64,000 nucleotides of DNA, taken from assembly GCA_050260355.1 (NCBI GenBank), contig JBLNBZ010000029.1, positions 1 to 64,000 of the forward strand, written 5' to 3'. The translations under genes and the position numbers were made by a program. Each line of letters opens with the position of its first letter. Within the stretch, counting starts at the first letter, position 1. Under the pieces are notes generated by a model that did not search any database, was not told where the DNA came from, and saw only the letters and a program-made list of their open reading frames with translations. Below, piece after piece: positions 36,209 through 43,885 of the stretch. The DNA is from CADEFX01 sp050260355 (GTDB taxonomy: Bacteria; Pseudomonadota; Alphaproteobacteria; Rhizobiales; Hyphomicrobiaceae).

Positions 36209-37492
36209 CTATTTCTCTTGTCTTTTCAATAGCGTCAGTCCGCTTGTCGGGTGCATCTCGGGCGAAAACAGCGTTCGATTTGTCAATTGATCGAGGTGTA
36301 GCATGATGGCGTCGACCGCGCGCGTCACATTTACCAAGTAGTCAGGGTCCTGGCTCTCGTACCACCGCTCGGTTGTGCGATAGTTCGGGTCGACGTGTCC
36401 CATCCAGATCGCGCGCTCCTCGCGCGGGACCTGGATGCCTTCGACGCGGCGCACGCGGGTGGCCATGTAGTGGCGCAGCGTGTAGCGCGTGAAGCGCTGC
36501 TCGAGGCCGGCGCGTTGGGCGATCCTGGCCAGCGCGCGGTTGTCGATGGCACGGATGGGAACGTTTGGTCGGTTTGTGAGCACGATGGGCCGGTCGAGAT
36601 TCCAATGCAGCAGCCAGCCGCGCAGGTTGTTGGTCAGTCGGATGGTCGGCCGCACCTTGTTGTTTTGCGTGCGGCCGGGCGGGTTGAGGTGGATCAGGCC
36701 GCGCTCGAAATCGACTTGCCGCTTGACGGATAGCTCGGTGATGGCCTCGGGTCTGGCCCATGTATTGAGTGCGATGATGACGTAGCGGAAGATGTGCTCG
36801 TATTTGATCTCGTCGATGAAGCGGGCAAGCTCCTGGTCGAGAGGAATCCAGTCGCGTGGTTTGGAACGGGGCAAGCCGGTGACTTTCGTCACGGCAATTT
36901 CTCCATCCTCGATGAAGGGCGCGCGATCGAGGATCAGCACCTCGCGCTCGCGACCGCCGGCGTCGGTGACGAGCCGTGGCTTGGCGGCGAAGCGCATCGC
37001 CGCTTTCACATAGGCCAGGTAGGTTGAAATGGTTTTGGCGCGCAGGCCGTGTTTGTCGCGGCACCAGCGCATGAAGCCTTCCTGGCGGGCGAGCGTCAGA
37101 TGGCCGACTTTGACGGCGCCTTCGATGCCTTGCTCGCGGTTCACGTTGGCGAAGTACACGCTGGCGAGGGCGAAGGCGCGGCGCGCAGTCGTGTACGATC
37201 TGATCGAGTTGGCGTGGTACTTGAAATAGAAGCGGCGCACCGTTGCCAGCGTGACATTGTCGGGGTGTTGGGGCTCCTTTGGCGGCTCGCTGAGGACGAG
37301 CTTGGCGAGGAACGTCTTGGCCTCTTCTAGATCTCTGAGTCCAGTGCTTTTGCGGCGCGTTCTTCGAGCTGTGGCGTCATACCAGCAATAATAGAAAGCC
37401 TCGCTGTTTTTTTCGCGGGCGAGCCAGTAGCTGCCGATCTCCCAGAGGCGGTCGGACTTTCTTTGGCTGGGTCGAGCTTCTCGTTGCGACAT
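36209..37492 (-). CDS. int: tyrosine recombinase (phage-type integrase)
   Basis: The 427-residue protein has an N-terminal arm-type DNA-binding part (YYCWYDATARRTRRKSTGL), a core-binding domain and a catalytic domain with the required residues. These are Arg in NTWARPEAITEL, His-x-x-Arg-like box TLRHYMATR, His in MGHVDPNY and the Tyr nucleophile in TTERWYESQD. It should catalyse integration and excision of the element to its right. ATG 37492 is used; its first 166 bases overlap the upstream excisionase-like gene in another frame. Confidence 0.92.
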   Translation of the reverse strand: MSQREARPSQRKSDRLWEIGSYWLAREKNSEAFYYCWYDATARRTRRKSTGLRDLEEAKTFLAKLVLSEPPKEPQHPDNVTLATVRRFYFKYHANSIRSYTTARRAFALASVYFANVNREQGIEGAVKVGHLTLARQEGFMRWCRDKHGLRAKTISTYLAYVKAAMRFAAKPRLVTDAGGREREVLILDRAPFIEDGEIAVTKVTGLPRSKPRDWIPLDQELARFIDEIKYEHIFRYVIIALNTWARPEAITELSVKRQVDFERGLIHLNPPGRTQNNKVRPTIRLTNNLRGWLLHWNLDRPIVLTNRPNVPIRAIDNRALARIAQRAGLEQRFTRYTLRHYMATRVRRVEGIQVPREERAIWMGHVDPNYRTTERWYESQDPDYLVNVTRAVDAIMLHLDQLTNRTLFSPEMHPTSGLTLLKRQEK

Positions 37493-37683
37493 GGGGCAAC
37501 CTTCTTCAACGCGAGGTAAGCCATAACTCCGGCGGCAGTATAGTGCGGTCCCTTGCGCAGATCGAACCATTCGATGAGGCCGGCCTGACGCGCCTCGCGT
37601 AGCTCGCGCGCGGCGAGCAGCTTGCCCCACCGCTCCATGACCTCGTCCTCGCTCATCAGGTCATCGAGTTTGATCTCGGTCAT
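37327..37683 (-). CDS. excisionase-like small DNA-binding protein overlapping int
   Basis: The 118-residue protein has an N-terminal winged-helix/MerR-like candidate (MSEDEVMERWGKLLAARELR then EARQAGLIEWFDLRKG) similar in layout to phage excisionases. A basic, Ser/Ala-rich tail follows. ATG 37683 follows AAAGGAGGAAGC, a strong ribosome binding site. The last 166 bases overlap the start of int in a different frame. Position directly before int supports an excisionase role, but similarity is weak. Confidence 0.6.
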   Translation of the reverse strand: MTEIKLDDLMSEDEVMERWGKLLAARELREARQAGLIEWFDLRKGPHYTAAGVMAYLALKKVAPCRNEKLDPAKESPTASGRSAATGSPAKKTARLSIIAGMTPQLEERAAKALDSEI

Positions 37684-37748
37684 GCCGGCTTCCTCCTTTC
37701 TTCGCACGCATAGACGCTCTCCGCCTGCATCCTCCCCAATGCAGCGCG

Positions 37749-38525
37749 TCAGTCCCCGAACTTGTAGTTGACGCCGATGCGAACCGTGTGGAACTGCAGG
37801 TCGGCAGACACCTTTTCGTGCCAGGGCGTCGTGCTCGTTGGGCTGGTCGTTCCGGTCGGGTCGTAATCGACCGAGCCAAGGTCGACATAGATGTAGTCGG
37901 CCTTGATTGAGAGCTGCTCCGTCATGGCCCATTCGATGCCTCCGCCCGCCGCCCAGCCGATATGGTTGGACTTGTCAGAGACGCGCATCATGTGGATGTC
38001 TTTGCCGGTGCTGATGTCTTCCGCACCGTAGGTCGTTTCGACCTGGGCGAAGGCGACGCCGCCGGTTGCGTAGAAGAGGAACGGGCCGGCGACGTATCCA
38101 AGCCGGCCGCGAGCCGTCCCGAATGCATCAAGCTTTGCGCTGACGTCCCACGCCGTGCAGCTCACGGGTCCGCAAGCATGGCCGGGAAGAGTCTGGAAGC
38201 GCTCGCTGGAGGACAGATCGGTGAACGATCCATCGACCTCCAAGCCGACCACAATCGAGCCGTACTGCTTATTGAGGCCGGCCGCGATACCGCCGAAGGC
38301 GGCCTGAGCGTCGATCTTGTGGTCGCCCGACCCAAACGGATCATTGTAAATCATGTCGCCCGACGACTTAGAAAGATCGAAGGACCATTCGCCAGTGGCG
38401 TAGCCCGCGTGCGCGCCGACATAGAAGCCCTGCCAGCGGGCGACATCTTGCGCCGCAACGCCGCCGGCGGACAGCATCAGCCAAACGGCGGCAGCGAGGA
38501 TCAGACTGATTGGCGATCTCCGCAT
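37749..38525 (-). CDS. outer-membrane beta-barrel protein (Omp25/Omp31-like)
   Basis: The 258-residue protein has a signal peptide (MRRSPISLILAAAVWLMLSA, cleavage near VAAQ) and an eight-stranded-barrel pattern: WQGFYVGAHAGYATGEW at the start, GTARGRLGYVAG in the middle, and a C-terminal strand ending in TVRIGVNYKFGD. ATG 38525 follows AAGGAGGAATCCG. It lies between the integrase and the porin inside the element, which makes it probable cargo that changes the host surface. Confidence 0.88.
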   Translation of the reverse strand: MRRSPISLILAAAVWLMLSAGGVAAQDVARWQGFYVGAHAGYATGEWSFDLSKSSGDMIYNDPFGSGDHKIDAQAAFGGIAAGLNKQYGSIVVGLEVDGSFTDLSSSERFQTLPGHACGPVSCTAWDVSAKLDAFGTARGRLGYVAGPFLFYATGGVAFAQVETTYGAEDISTGKDIHMMRVSDKSNHIGWAAGGGIEWAMTEQLSIKADYIYVDLGSVDYDPTGTTSPTSTTPWHEKVSADLQFHTVRIGVNYKFGD

Positions 38526-38548
38526 CGGATTCCTCCTTATACAGATTG

Positions 38549-38656
38549 TCACCAAGACCAAGACTCGGTGACCAGCAGCAAGGCCGCGACTGTCCAGGTG
38601 AGGAAGCCGGGCCGCGACGCGAGCTGCATCAGCCCGCGCCGCAATTTTCTCGACAT
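38549..38656 (-). CDS. 35-residue single-helix membrane microprotein
   Basis: The ATG at 38656 shares its A with the stop codon of the porin gene (TGATG), so translation can be coupled. The peptide has a basic N-terminus (MSRKLRRGLMQLASRPG) and one hydrophobic helix (FLTWTVAALLLV), then ends ESWSW. It stops 24 bases before the Omp25-like gene. No family is recognised. The coupling and the cationic-plus-helix design make it a plausible real gene. Confidence 0.5.
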   Translation of the reverse strand: MSRKLRRGLMQLASRPGFLTWTVAALLLVTESWSW

Positions 38657-40017
38657 CAGAAGCTCACCCTCGCGCCGCCGATGACGGCCTGAAAGTCCTG
38701 CATGTCCAACGATCCATGGATGTTGGGCAGGCTGCTCGTCAGATCGGCGCCGCCGGAAAAGTTCTTGTAGGTCAGGAACACCTCCATGGCGGCCGCATCG
38801 ATATGCTGCACGACGCCAACGCCCCACATGGTGGCGTCCGTGCCGAGGCTTACGCTGCCGCCCGGCCCGCCAGCCGAGAACCCAAACATGTCCCTGGCCT
38901 GCTGGTACTCGGCGAACAGCACGGTCGCACCCAACCCGGTCCAGTTCTTGGAGATGCCGGCCGCCACGTGCCAGAAATGTCCGTCCTTGATCGAGAAGGA
39001 GAAGGGCGCAGGCACGGTCAGGCCGAGCTCGGTCTCGCGCATGCCGCCGGCTGCCGTCACAAACAGCCCGCTCGCCATATGCATCAGCGAGGCTGAGCCC
39101 TTGGTTTCCTTCATGCTGGTCGTGCTGCCGGGCGAGAACACGGGCAGCTCGGTGTCGACCGAGTAGCCGACGCCGGCCGCCAGGCGAAACCCGGAGAACT
39201 CGCCGGCGTAGCGCAGCGCGACATCCCAGAAATTGTCCTCGCCGACCGCGGCTGAGACCGTGAAGCCCATCAGCGTCGGCGTTTCATACAACACGTGATT
39301 GCGGCGCGCGGTGTCGAACGAGGTGCCGCCGTTGAACAGCGCCGCCCAGCCGATGCCCGTATTGATGCCGTGGGCGGCAGGAATGGGCACACCGCCGAGG
39401 CTCAGCGTGTCGATGCGCATGCCGAAGCCGCCGTTCCACAGTGCCACGTCCGGCGTCATGGCGACGCCAGCGCCCGACAGATCGATCAGGATCAGATTGT
39501 CGGTCGCCGTCGAGCCGTGGCCGACCTTGACCATGCCCAGGTTCTTGTGGCGCAGCCACACCGTTGAATCGCGCAGCACGTCCGTACGGCCACTCGTACC
39601 AGCCGCGGTGGTGCCGTCGAGATCGTCACCACCGTTGCCCTGGTTCATGTTGCCGATGCGGTTGTTGTCGATCCCGAACTCGTAGGTGAAGCCAGCCGTG
39701 ACGTCGGCATTGATCTTGGCCTCGCCGGTGAAGCGAAAGCGCGAGGACATCGGGCCGCCGTCGCCGACGTACATGTCCTTCTGGCTGCCGTCGTCCCAGT
39801 ACATCACCTGCTGGGTGACGTAGCCCGACAGCGTCACGGAGACCTTGCGGTTCCCCTTCTTGACAGTGGTTGCTTCCAACTCGGCCACGCGCTCCTCGAG
39901 GTCGGTGCAGCAGGTGCCGCCCAGATCGCCTGCAAAAGCCCCGGACGGCAGCCCAAAGTACATGAATACAAGACTCGCCGCATAGAGTACGGCCTTGTGG
40001 CCCTGTCGCGTGCGCAT
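38656..40017 (-). CDS. porin with N-terminal coiled coil
   Basis: The 453-residue protein has a signal peptide (ends near SGAFAGD), a CC pair, a short coiled coil (DLEERVAELEATTVKKG) and then a Rhizobiales-type porin barrel beginning VSVTLSGYVTQQVMYWDDG. It ends with the terminal-phenylalanine strand AVIGGARVSF. ATG 40017 follows GAGGAATCACTC. A perfect copy of the element's 17-bp dyad lies about 100 bases upstream (40113-40129), suggesting control by the phage repressor. Confidence 0.88.
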   Translation of the reverse strand: MRTRQGHKAVLYAASLVFMYFGLPSGAFAGDLGGTCCTDLEERVAELEATTVKKGNRKVSVTLSGYVTQQVMYWDDGSQKDMYVGDGGPMSSRFRFTGEAKINADVTAGFTYEFGIDNNRIGNMNQGNGGDDLDGTTAAGTSGRTDVLRDSTVWLRHKNLGMVKVGHGSTATDNLILIDLSGAGVAMTPDVALWNGGFGMRIDTLSLGGVPIPAAHGINTGIGWAALFNGGTSFDTARRNHVLYETPTLMGFTVSAAVGEDNFWDVALRYAGEFSGFRLAAGVGYSVDTELPVFSPGSTTSMKETKGSASLMHMASGLFVTAAGGMRETELGLTVPAPFSFSIKDGHFWHVAAGISKNWTGLGATVLFAEYQQARDMFGFSAGGPGGSVSLGTDATMWGVGVVQHIDAAAMEVFLTYKNFSGGADLTSSLPNIHGSLDMQDFQAVIGGARVSF

Positions 40018-40112
40018 GAGTGATTCCTCGAAAAATGTTGAACCAGCAGGCACGCTGCACATTGCCTTCGGGTCGGCTTCTACGCGCCGGGCGACAAACC
40101 TCCAAACAAAAA

Positions 40113-40129
40113 GTCTACAAAACCTAGAC
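40113..40129. promoter_or_regulatory. perfect phage-type operator upstream of the porin gene
   Basis: GTCTACAAAACCTAGAC is a perfect GTCTA-N7-TAGAC inverted repeat. The same dyad with small changes recurs upstream of the gapR-like gene, near recE and in the CI/Cro region. It lies between the truncated HTH gene and the porin start. Confidence 0.65.
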
Positions 40130-40166
40130 CTGGCTGTGAGCGTGTATCGGATAAGTCACAGTCTGT

Positions 40167-40346
40167 CTACGCCCCTTTTTGTCGATTTTTCCGGCCTCGC
40201 GTCTCGACCCCAGCCGGCTTGGCACGAATGACCTTCGCATCAAGCTCCGCGGGACGATGAAGCCGCGCTGCCTTCTTCTTACCGCGTGCGAACGCAAGAG
40301 CCTCGCTCAGACCCCTGGCGATCTTGTCGAATGCCTTCTTACCCAT
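40167..40346 (-). pseudogene. truncated HTH antitoxin-like protein
   Basis: The 59-residue frame begins MGKKAFDKIARGLSEALAFA and continues RGKKKAARLHRPAELDAKVI, matching the N-terminal region of NadS/HigA2-like antitoxins. After RAKPAG the expected helix-turn-helix (normally GLSQ-x-x-FA) is missing and a short basic tail ends the frame. No toxin gene of the usual type sits next to it. I read it as a decayed antitoxin or a repurposed fragment. Confidence 0.5.
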
Positions 40347-40385
40347 TTCGCGATGCGCTTTCCGCTGTCCAACTAGGCCTTGGCG

Positions 40386-40670
40386 CTACTGTCGCGGCAA
40401 TCCGTCGGTCTCCGCATCACCAACGTAGCGGTGCATGAAGGCCGGATAGTCGGCCTCGTGCGGCATCGGCGGCGGTCGGTTGGCGAACCGCGCGGCATAG
40501 GCTCCGGTCAGGCCGCCCGACGGCAGCACCGCCTGGCGCAGCCGCTCGATCAGCTCGCGCCGGCTGCGCGCATTGTTGGCGATCGCCGTCAGCACCTCAT
40601 TGATCACACGCGCCTCCTCAGCGCTCTCGCGCTGAAAGGCAGCCAGCAATTGCTCGATCTCCATTTCCAT
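40386..40670 (-). CDS. hypothetical 94-residue phage protein
   Basis: The protein begins with an acidic helix (MEMEIEQLLAAFQRESAEEA), continues with a helical stretch rich in Arg and Asn, and ends in a Pro-rich part with HEADYPAFMHRYVGD. No family is recognised. It belongs to the tight leftward run of small element genes. Confidence 0.6.
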   Translation of the reverse strand: MEMEIEQLLAAFQRESAEEARVINEVLTAIANNARSRRELIERLRQAVLPSGGLTGAYAARFANRPPPMPHEADYPAFMHRYVGDAETDGLPRQ

Positions 40671-40700
40671 CGTCGTTTTCCCGCTTGTCGACGCGCACGC

Positions 40701-41066
40701 CTATTGCTGATCTGTCCACCTGGCCTCGTCCACAGCCTTGACCAGATCCCCCCACTGCGCCGGCGATATCCTCCAGATCACCGAGTAGGCGGCGAGCGCC
40801 CAGGCAAGATGCTCGTCGCCAACTTGCGCCTTGAACCCTTCGTGCCGCAGCGCCATGCCGGCGGCAGCCCTCGCAATCGGCAACGCCGCCCGATCGATCG
40901 CGTAGCGTCGCTCGAGCTCGGTAAGAGCCGCCTGCATGGCGGCAATCTCCTGCGCCGCCGTCTCCTTGCTCATGCGGCCCTTGATGATCTCGCTCGGATA
41001 GACCTCCTTGCGGCGCGCCAGCTCGCGGCGCACGCAGCTGACAATGGTGGAAAGCGGCAGGCTCAT
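40701..41066 (-). CDS. hypothetical 121-residue phage protein
   Basis: The protein begins MSLPLSTIVSCVRRELARRK and has a helical pattern (AAQEIAAMQAALTELERRYA) typical of small phage proteins that carry a coiled-coil or helix hairpin. The C-terminal half contains WALAAYSVIWRISPAQWGDL. I do not recognise the family. ATG 41066 is chosen because the residues before it are an out-of-character Arg/Ala run. Confidence 0.6.
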   Translation of the reverse strand: MSLPLSTIVSCVRRELARRKEVYPSEIIKGRMSKETAAQEIAAMQAALTELERRYAIDRAALPIARAAAGMALRHEGFKAQVGDEHLAWALAAYSVIWRISPAQWGDLVKAVDEARWTDQQ

Positions 41067-41083
41067 AGCGAGCACACCTCGTC

Positions 41084-41605
41084 CTATGTTCGCGACTGAG
41101 GCACGCACAGCGTGCGCCACAGCCAGAAGCCGAGCGCACCGCGCGCCGGCACGGGCTCGAGGAACTCCTCCGCGTCCTCGAGCAGCCACAGCTTGCGGCC
41201 CGGCAGATAATTGCCGAAATAAATCTCATGCTCACTGAGCAGGATGCCGTCGAGCGGGATCGAGCCTGGCACCGTGCGGCTCGCATCGAGATCGATTCCC
41301 TTGGTCCCCATCTTCCAGTCGAGCGACGTATAGCAGCCGGCGATGCGCACCGTGCCAATGATGGCGCCGCGGGGCAGGACGTCCTTCCACTGATGTGGCA
41401 ACACGTCCAAAGCGTTGTGGATCGCCTTCTGCGTCATGTGGTCGAGCTCGGCGACCGGCGGCGCCTTGCTGGAGGCGTGGATGGCGACGCGTTTGCCAAT
41501 GAGCGTCGGCGGCACCGACCACGACCGCGTCTCGATGCTCTTGTGGCCGCGCGTGATCAGCGACGCCCAGGGCTGCCACAAACTAATGGTGTGCAAAGTC
41601 GGCAT
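41084..41605 (-). CDS. ASCH-domain protein
   Basis: The 173-residue protein starts with the ASCH signature SLWQPWASLITRGHKSIETR and continues with KRVAIHASSKAP and GAIIGTVRIAGCY. ASCH domains are PUA-like folds that bind or process RNA or modified nucleosides; some hydrolyse acetylated cytidine derivatives. In phages they accompany nucleotide-modifying functions. The following gene starts at its last base. Confidence 0.85.
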   Translation of the reverse strand: MPTLHTISLWQPWASLITRGHKSIETRSWSVPPTLIGKRVAIHASSKAPPVAELDHMTQKAIHNALDVLPHQWKDVLPRGAIIGTVRIAGCYTSLDWKMGTKGIDLDASRTVPGSIPLDGILLSEHEIYFGNYLPGRKLWLLEDAEEFLEPVPARGALGFWLWRTLCVPQSRT

Positions 41606-41973
41606 TAGTTTGCGCGCTCCCTGTCGTGCGCTGCGAGCCCGTCGCGCACGCGGTCGATCACGCGGCGTGAAATATTGTCGGGGAAGCGCGCGTCGACGAT
41701 CACGCCATCGACGATCTCGAGATCCTCATCCTCGATCCTGCTGTAGGGGCAGGCCTCGTGCCACAGGCCGTAGTAGTTGCGCACGTGCATGCCGGCGAGC
41801 GTGAGGCAGCCGGCGTATGGCGGAGCGTTGGGATCGATCCGGCCGTTTTTCAGAGGCAGCCTCCAGCTCCAGGGGTCGAGCCATCTTTGCATGGCGATCG
41901 GATCGGCCGTGATCTTGGCCAGCATGTCGGCCACGATCTCATCCTCGCTCAGATAGGCGCCGTGCCACGTCAT
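41605..41973 (-). CDS. hypothetical 122-residue phage protein
   Basis: The protein begins MTWHGAYLSEDEIVADMLAK and has WLDPWSWRLPLKNG, GCLTLAGMHVRNYYGLWHEA and an acidic EDEDLEIVDGVIV. No family is recognised. It overlaps its neighbours by one and four bases, indicating translational coupling. Confidence 0.65.
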   Translation of the reverse strand: MTWHGAYLSEDEIVADMLAKITADPIAMQRWLDPWSWRLPLKNGRIDPNAPPYAGCLTLAGMHVRNYYGLWHEACPYSRIEDEDLEIVDGVIVDARFPDNISRRVIDRVRDGLAAHDRERAN

Positions 41974-42422
41974 TGCCCAGCCTTTCCGATAACTGGTTGA
42001 CGCAGGATCGCGTGTACCTCGTCCATTGAGATGCAGATGTGATCCGCCAGCAGCGCCATCAGCTCGGGTTCCTCGCCATCGCGCGTCAGGATGATGGTGC
42101 GCTTGCCGGCTCCGGCCATCCAGCCGAGCTCGAGATGTGCCGAGCGCCCACACGGCAGCACGAGCAGCCCCGTGTCAGCCCACTGCATGCCGTCGAAGTC
42201 GCTACGAAATCCTGCTTGCGCGCGAGGATGCGCGAGCTTGGCGCGGTAGGCGTCGGCATCCCATGATTGCCATCGTGGATCGACCTCGCTCCAGCGAAAT
42301 CCGTTATTGCCGTTGGGCGGGTTGCGGAAGTCGTAGACATCGTGCCCGTGTGCCCGCAGCTCTTTGACGATCGCGGGCTGATAAGGATTGCGCCAGCTCG
42401 TGGCCACGTAAATATGGCTCAC
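41970..42422 (-). CDS. nucleoside 2-deoxyribosyltransferase-like protein
   Basis: The 150-residue protein starts MSHIYVATSWRNPYQPAIVK and has DVYDFRNPP, then GLLVLPCGRSAHLELGWMAG, the nucleoside deoxyribosyltransferase / DUF4406-type fold with the conserved Glu in the HLELGW region. Family members cleave N-glycosidic bonds of nucleosides or NAD-like molecules. In an element with an ASCH protein it may act in nucleotide salvage or base modification. Confidence 0.75.
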   Translation of the reverse strand: MSHIYVATSWRNPYQPAIVKELRAHGHDVYDFRNPPNGNNGFRWSEVDPRWQSWDADAYRAKLAHPRAQAGFRSDFDGMQWADTGLLVLPCGRSAHLELGWMAGAGKRTIILTRDGEEPELMALLADHICISMDEVHAILRQPVIGKAGQ

Positions 42423-42436
42423 AATCAGTCTCCCGA

Positions 42437-42676
42437 TTATTGCTCACCCTTGCTTGCTTGCGCCTGGACCTCGCAGATCGTTCGCCGCAGGCGCTGCAGC
42501 TCCGAATTGGCGGCCGCGCTCAGCATCTCCTCTCGCGTGGGCGCGCGCAGGCGCAGCTCCTCATCGAGGACGTTGAGCGATCCGCACCTGATGCACAGCG
42601 TGAAGTCGCCCGGCTGCGGCGTGGCGGGGCCGGACGCAAGATCGAACGAGCTGCCGCACTCGCAGCACACGCTCAT
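42437..42676 (-). CDS. zinc-ribbon protein
   Basis: The 79-residue protein has two CxxC-type pairs, CCECGSSFDL and LCIRCGSLNV, 20-25 residues apart, followed by a charged helix. This is a classical small zinc ribbon of phage genomes. Exact partner unknown. ATG 42676 is the nearest start before the first cysteine pair. Confidence 0.65.
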   Translation of the reverse strand: MSVCCECGSSFDLASGPATPQPGDFTLCIRCGSLNVLDEELRLRAPTREEMLSAAANSELQRLRRTICEVQAQASKGEQ

Positions 42677-42689
42677 GGGTATGGCCGTT

Positions 42690-43586
42690 TCAACATCGAA
42701 TCTGAGCAATCTGCTTCTCCTCTGGTAGTCCTTCCGTTCGCTGTGTGGCGGGCATCTCGCTCCACGTGCGGCCGTCGAGCAGGCGGCCGGAGCGCTTCTT
42801 GCCGACGCGGGCCATGAAGATTGCGCCTGAATATCGGGGGCCCCGGGCGATGGCTCCGTCTGGGCGGACAAAAACGCCGCGATGCTCGATTGGCACCAGG
42901 TCCGGCGATGTCTGCGTGGGTTCGTATTCGCCCCACCCGCCAAATGAGAACGGCACGCCGGCGGCCTGGCACTGATCGCGGATGGCGCGCACCCAATCAG
43001 GATGCGTGGGCCTTGCGCTGGGGCCGAACTCGCCGCTGACGATGACCCAGTCGAGGCGGGGCACGTGTTCGCAAACGTCCCATGAGCAGACGCCAAGTAG
43101 CGCGTCGACTTGCCCGTCTGGATGTGGCAGCCGCTCGAAATTGACCGGCCCGAGCAGCGGCTCACACGACACGAACCGCACCGCCGCCGGCGTAGCCAGC
43201 AGGTCGGGTATGCGCTCGTCGGCCTCCTGCTGGCGCTCGGCCGACACGCCGAGCCACACGTTGGGCAGGGGCAGGTCGACCCAATCGAGGCCTGAGTGAC
43301 AATCCATGTCGCGAATGCGCTGCGGCAACTCCTCGAAATAGCGGTGCATCCGGTCGGCCCGTTTCGTCAGGACCTGGAAGACGTGGTGCCGGCAATCGGA
43401 CATCACCACGAGTGCCGCGTCGATCCATGCGTCCGGCACGTCCTCGTGGAACAGGTCGCCGTCGAGAATGACGTGACGCGGCGTCTTCCAGCGGAGTGCC
43501 CTTGCGAGCACGGCATCGGTGTGGTTCGAGATCTTCCAATGCTCGAGCCGTTTTCCGTCGGCGACGCTCTCTTTACTCTTGCTCAT
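42690..43586 (-). CDS. DUF5131 (phage Gp37/Gp68) family protein lacking its N-terminal cysteine region
   Basis: The 298-residue protein matches the body of DUF5131: VFQVLTKRADRMHRYFEELP, LPNVWLGVSAERQQEADERI, VRFVSCEPLLGPVNF, DWVIVSGEFGPSARP and FSFGGWGEY. Full-length members start with a TWNP...GCxxxSxGCxxCY-type segment that likely holds an iron-sulfur cluster. Here the protein begins MSKSKESVADGKRLEHWKIS and that segment is absent. It may be inactive, or the missing part may be supplied elsewhere. The upstream gene overlaps it by four bases, so truncation is old enough to have been re-coupled. Confidence 0.8.
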   Translation of the reverse strand: MSKSKESVADGKRLEHWKISNHTDAVLARALRWKTPRHVILDGDLFHEDVPDAWIDAALVVMSDCRHHVFQVLTKRADRMHRYFEELPQRIRDMDCHSGLDWVDLPLPNVWLGVSAERQQEADERIPDLLATPAAVRFVSCEPLLGPVNFERLPHPDGQVDALLGVCSWDVCEHVPRLDWVIVSGEFGPSARPTHPDWVRAIRDQCQAAGVPFSFGGWGEYEPTQTSPDLVPIEHRGVFVRPDGAIARGPRYSGAIFMARVGKKRSGRLLDGRTWSEMPATQRTEGLPEEKQIAQIRC

Positions 43587-43885
43587 GACTCGTTCTCCAA
43601 CTGAGCTAAGGCGACGCGGGCGCGGTCGACGCACCAAAGCAGCCGCCGCCATGCGGTCGCGGCGTCATCCGTCAGCGAAATGTTGTTGCAACCGGCGATC
43701 TCGCGCAGCGCCCGCTTGAGCTCATGCACGGCTTTCCAGTTGCGATCTTCCGCATCGAGGATGGTGCTGCCGATCGCCTCCAGCGCCACGTCGAGATCGC
43801 GAGGCCCGGGCAGCCCGTCGCGGGCGATCGTTTGCAGGATTTCGGCGACCTGCTCGCGGACGTCGCCGGTTAAATCGCGACTCAT
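43583..43885 (-). CDS. hypothetical 100-residue phage protein
   Basis: The helical protein begins MSRDLTGDVREQVAEILQTI and contains LDVALEAIGSTILDAEDRNW and WRRLLWCVDRARVALAQLEN. No family is recognised. It overlaps the genes on both sides by four bases (ATGA). Confidence 0.6.
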   Translation of the reverse strand: MSRDLTGDVREQVAEILQTIARDGLPGPRDLDVALEAIGSTILDAEDRNWKAVHELKRALREIAGCNNISLTDDAATAWRRLLWCVDRARVALAQLENES

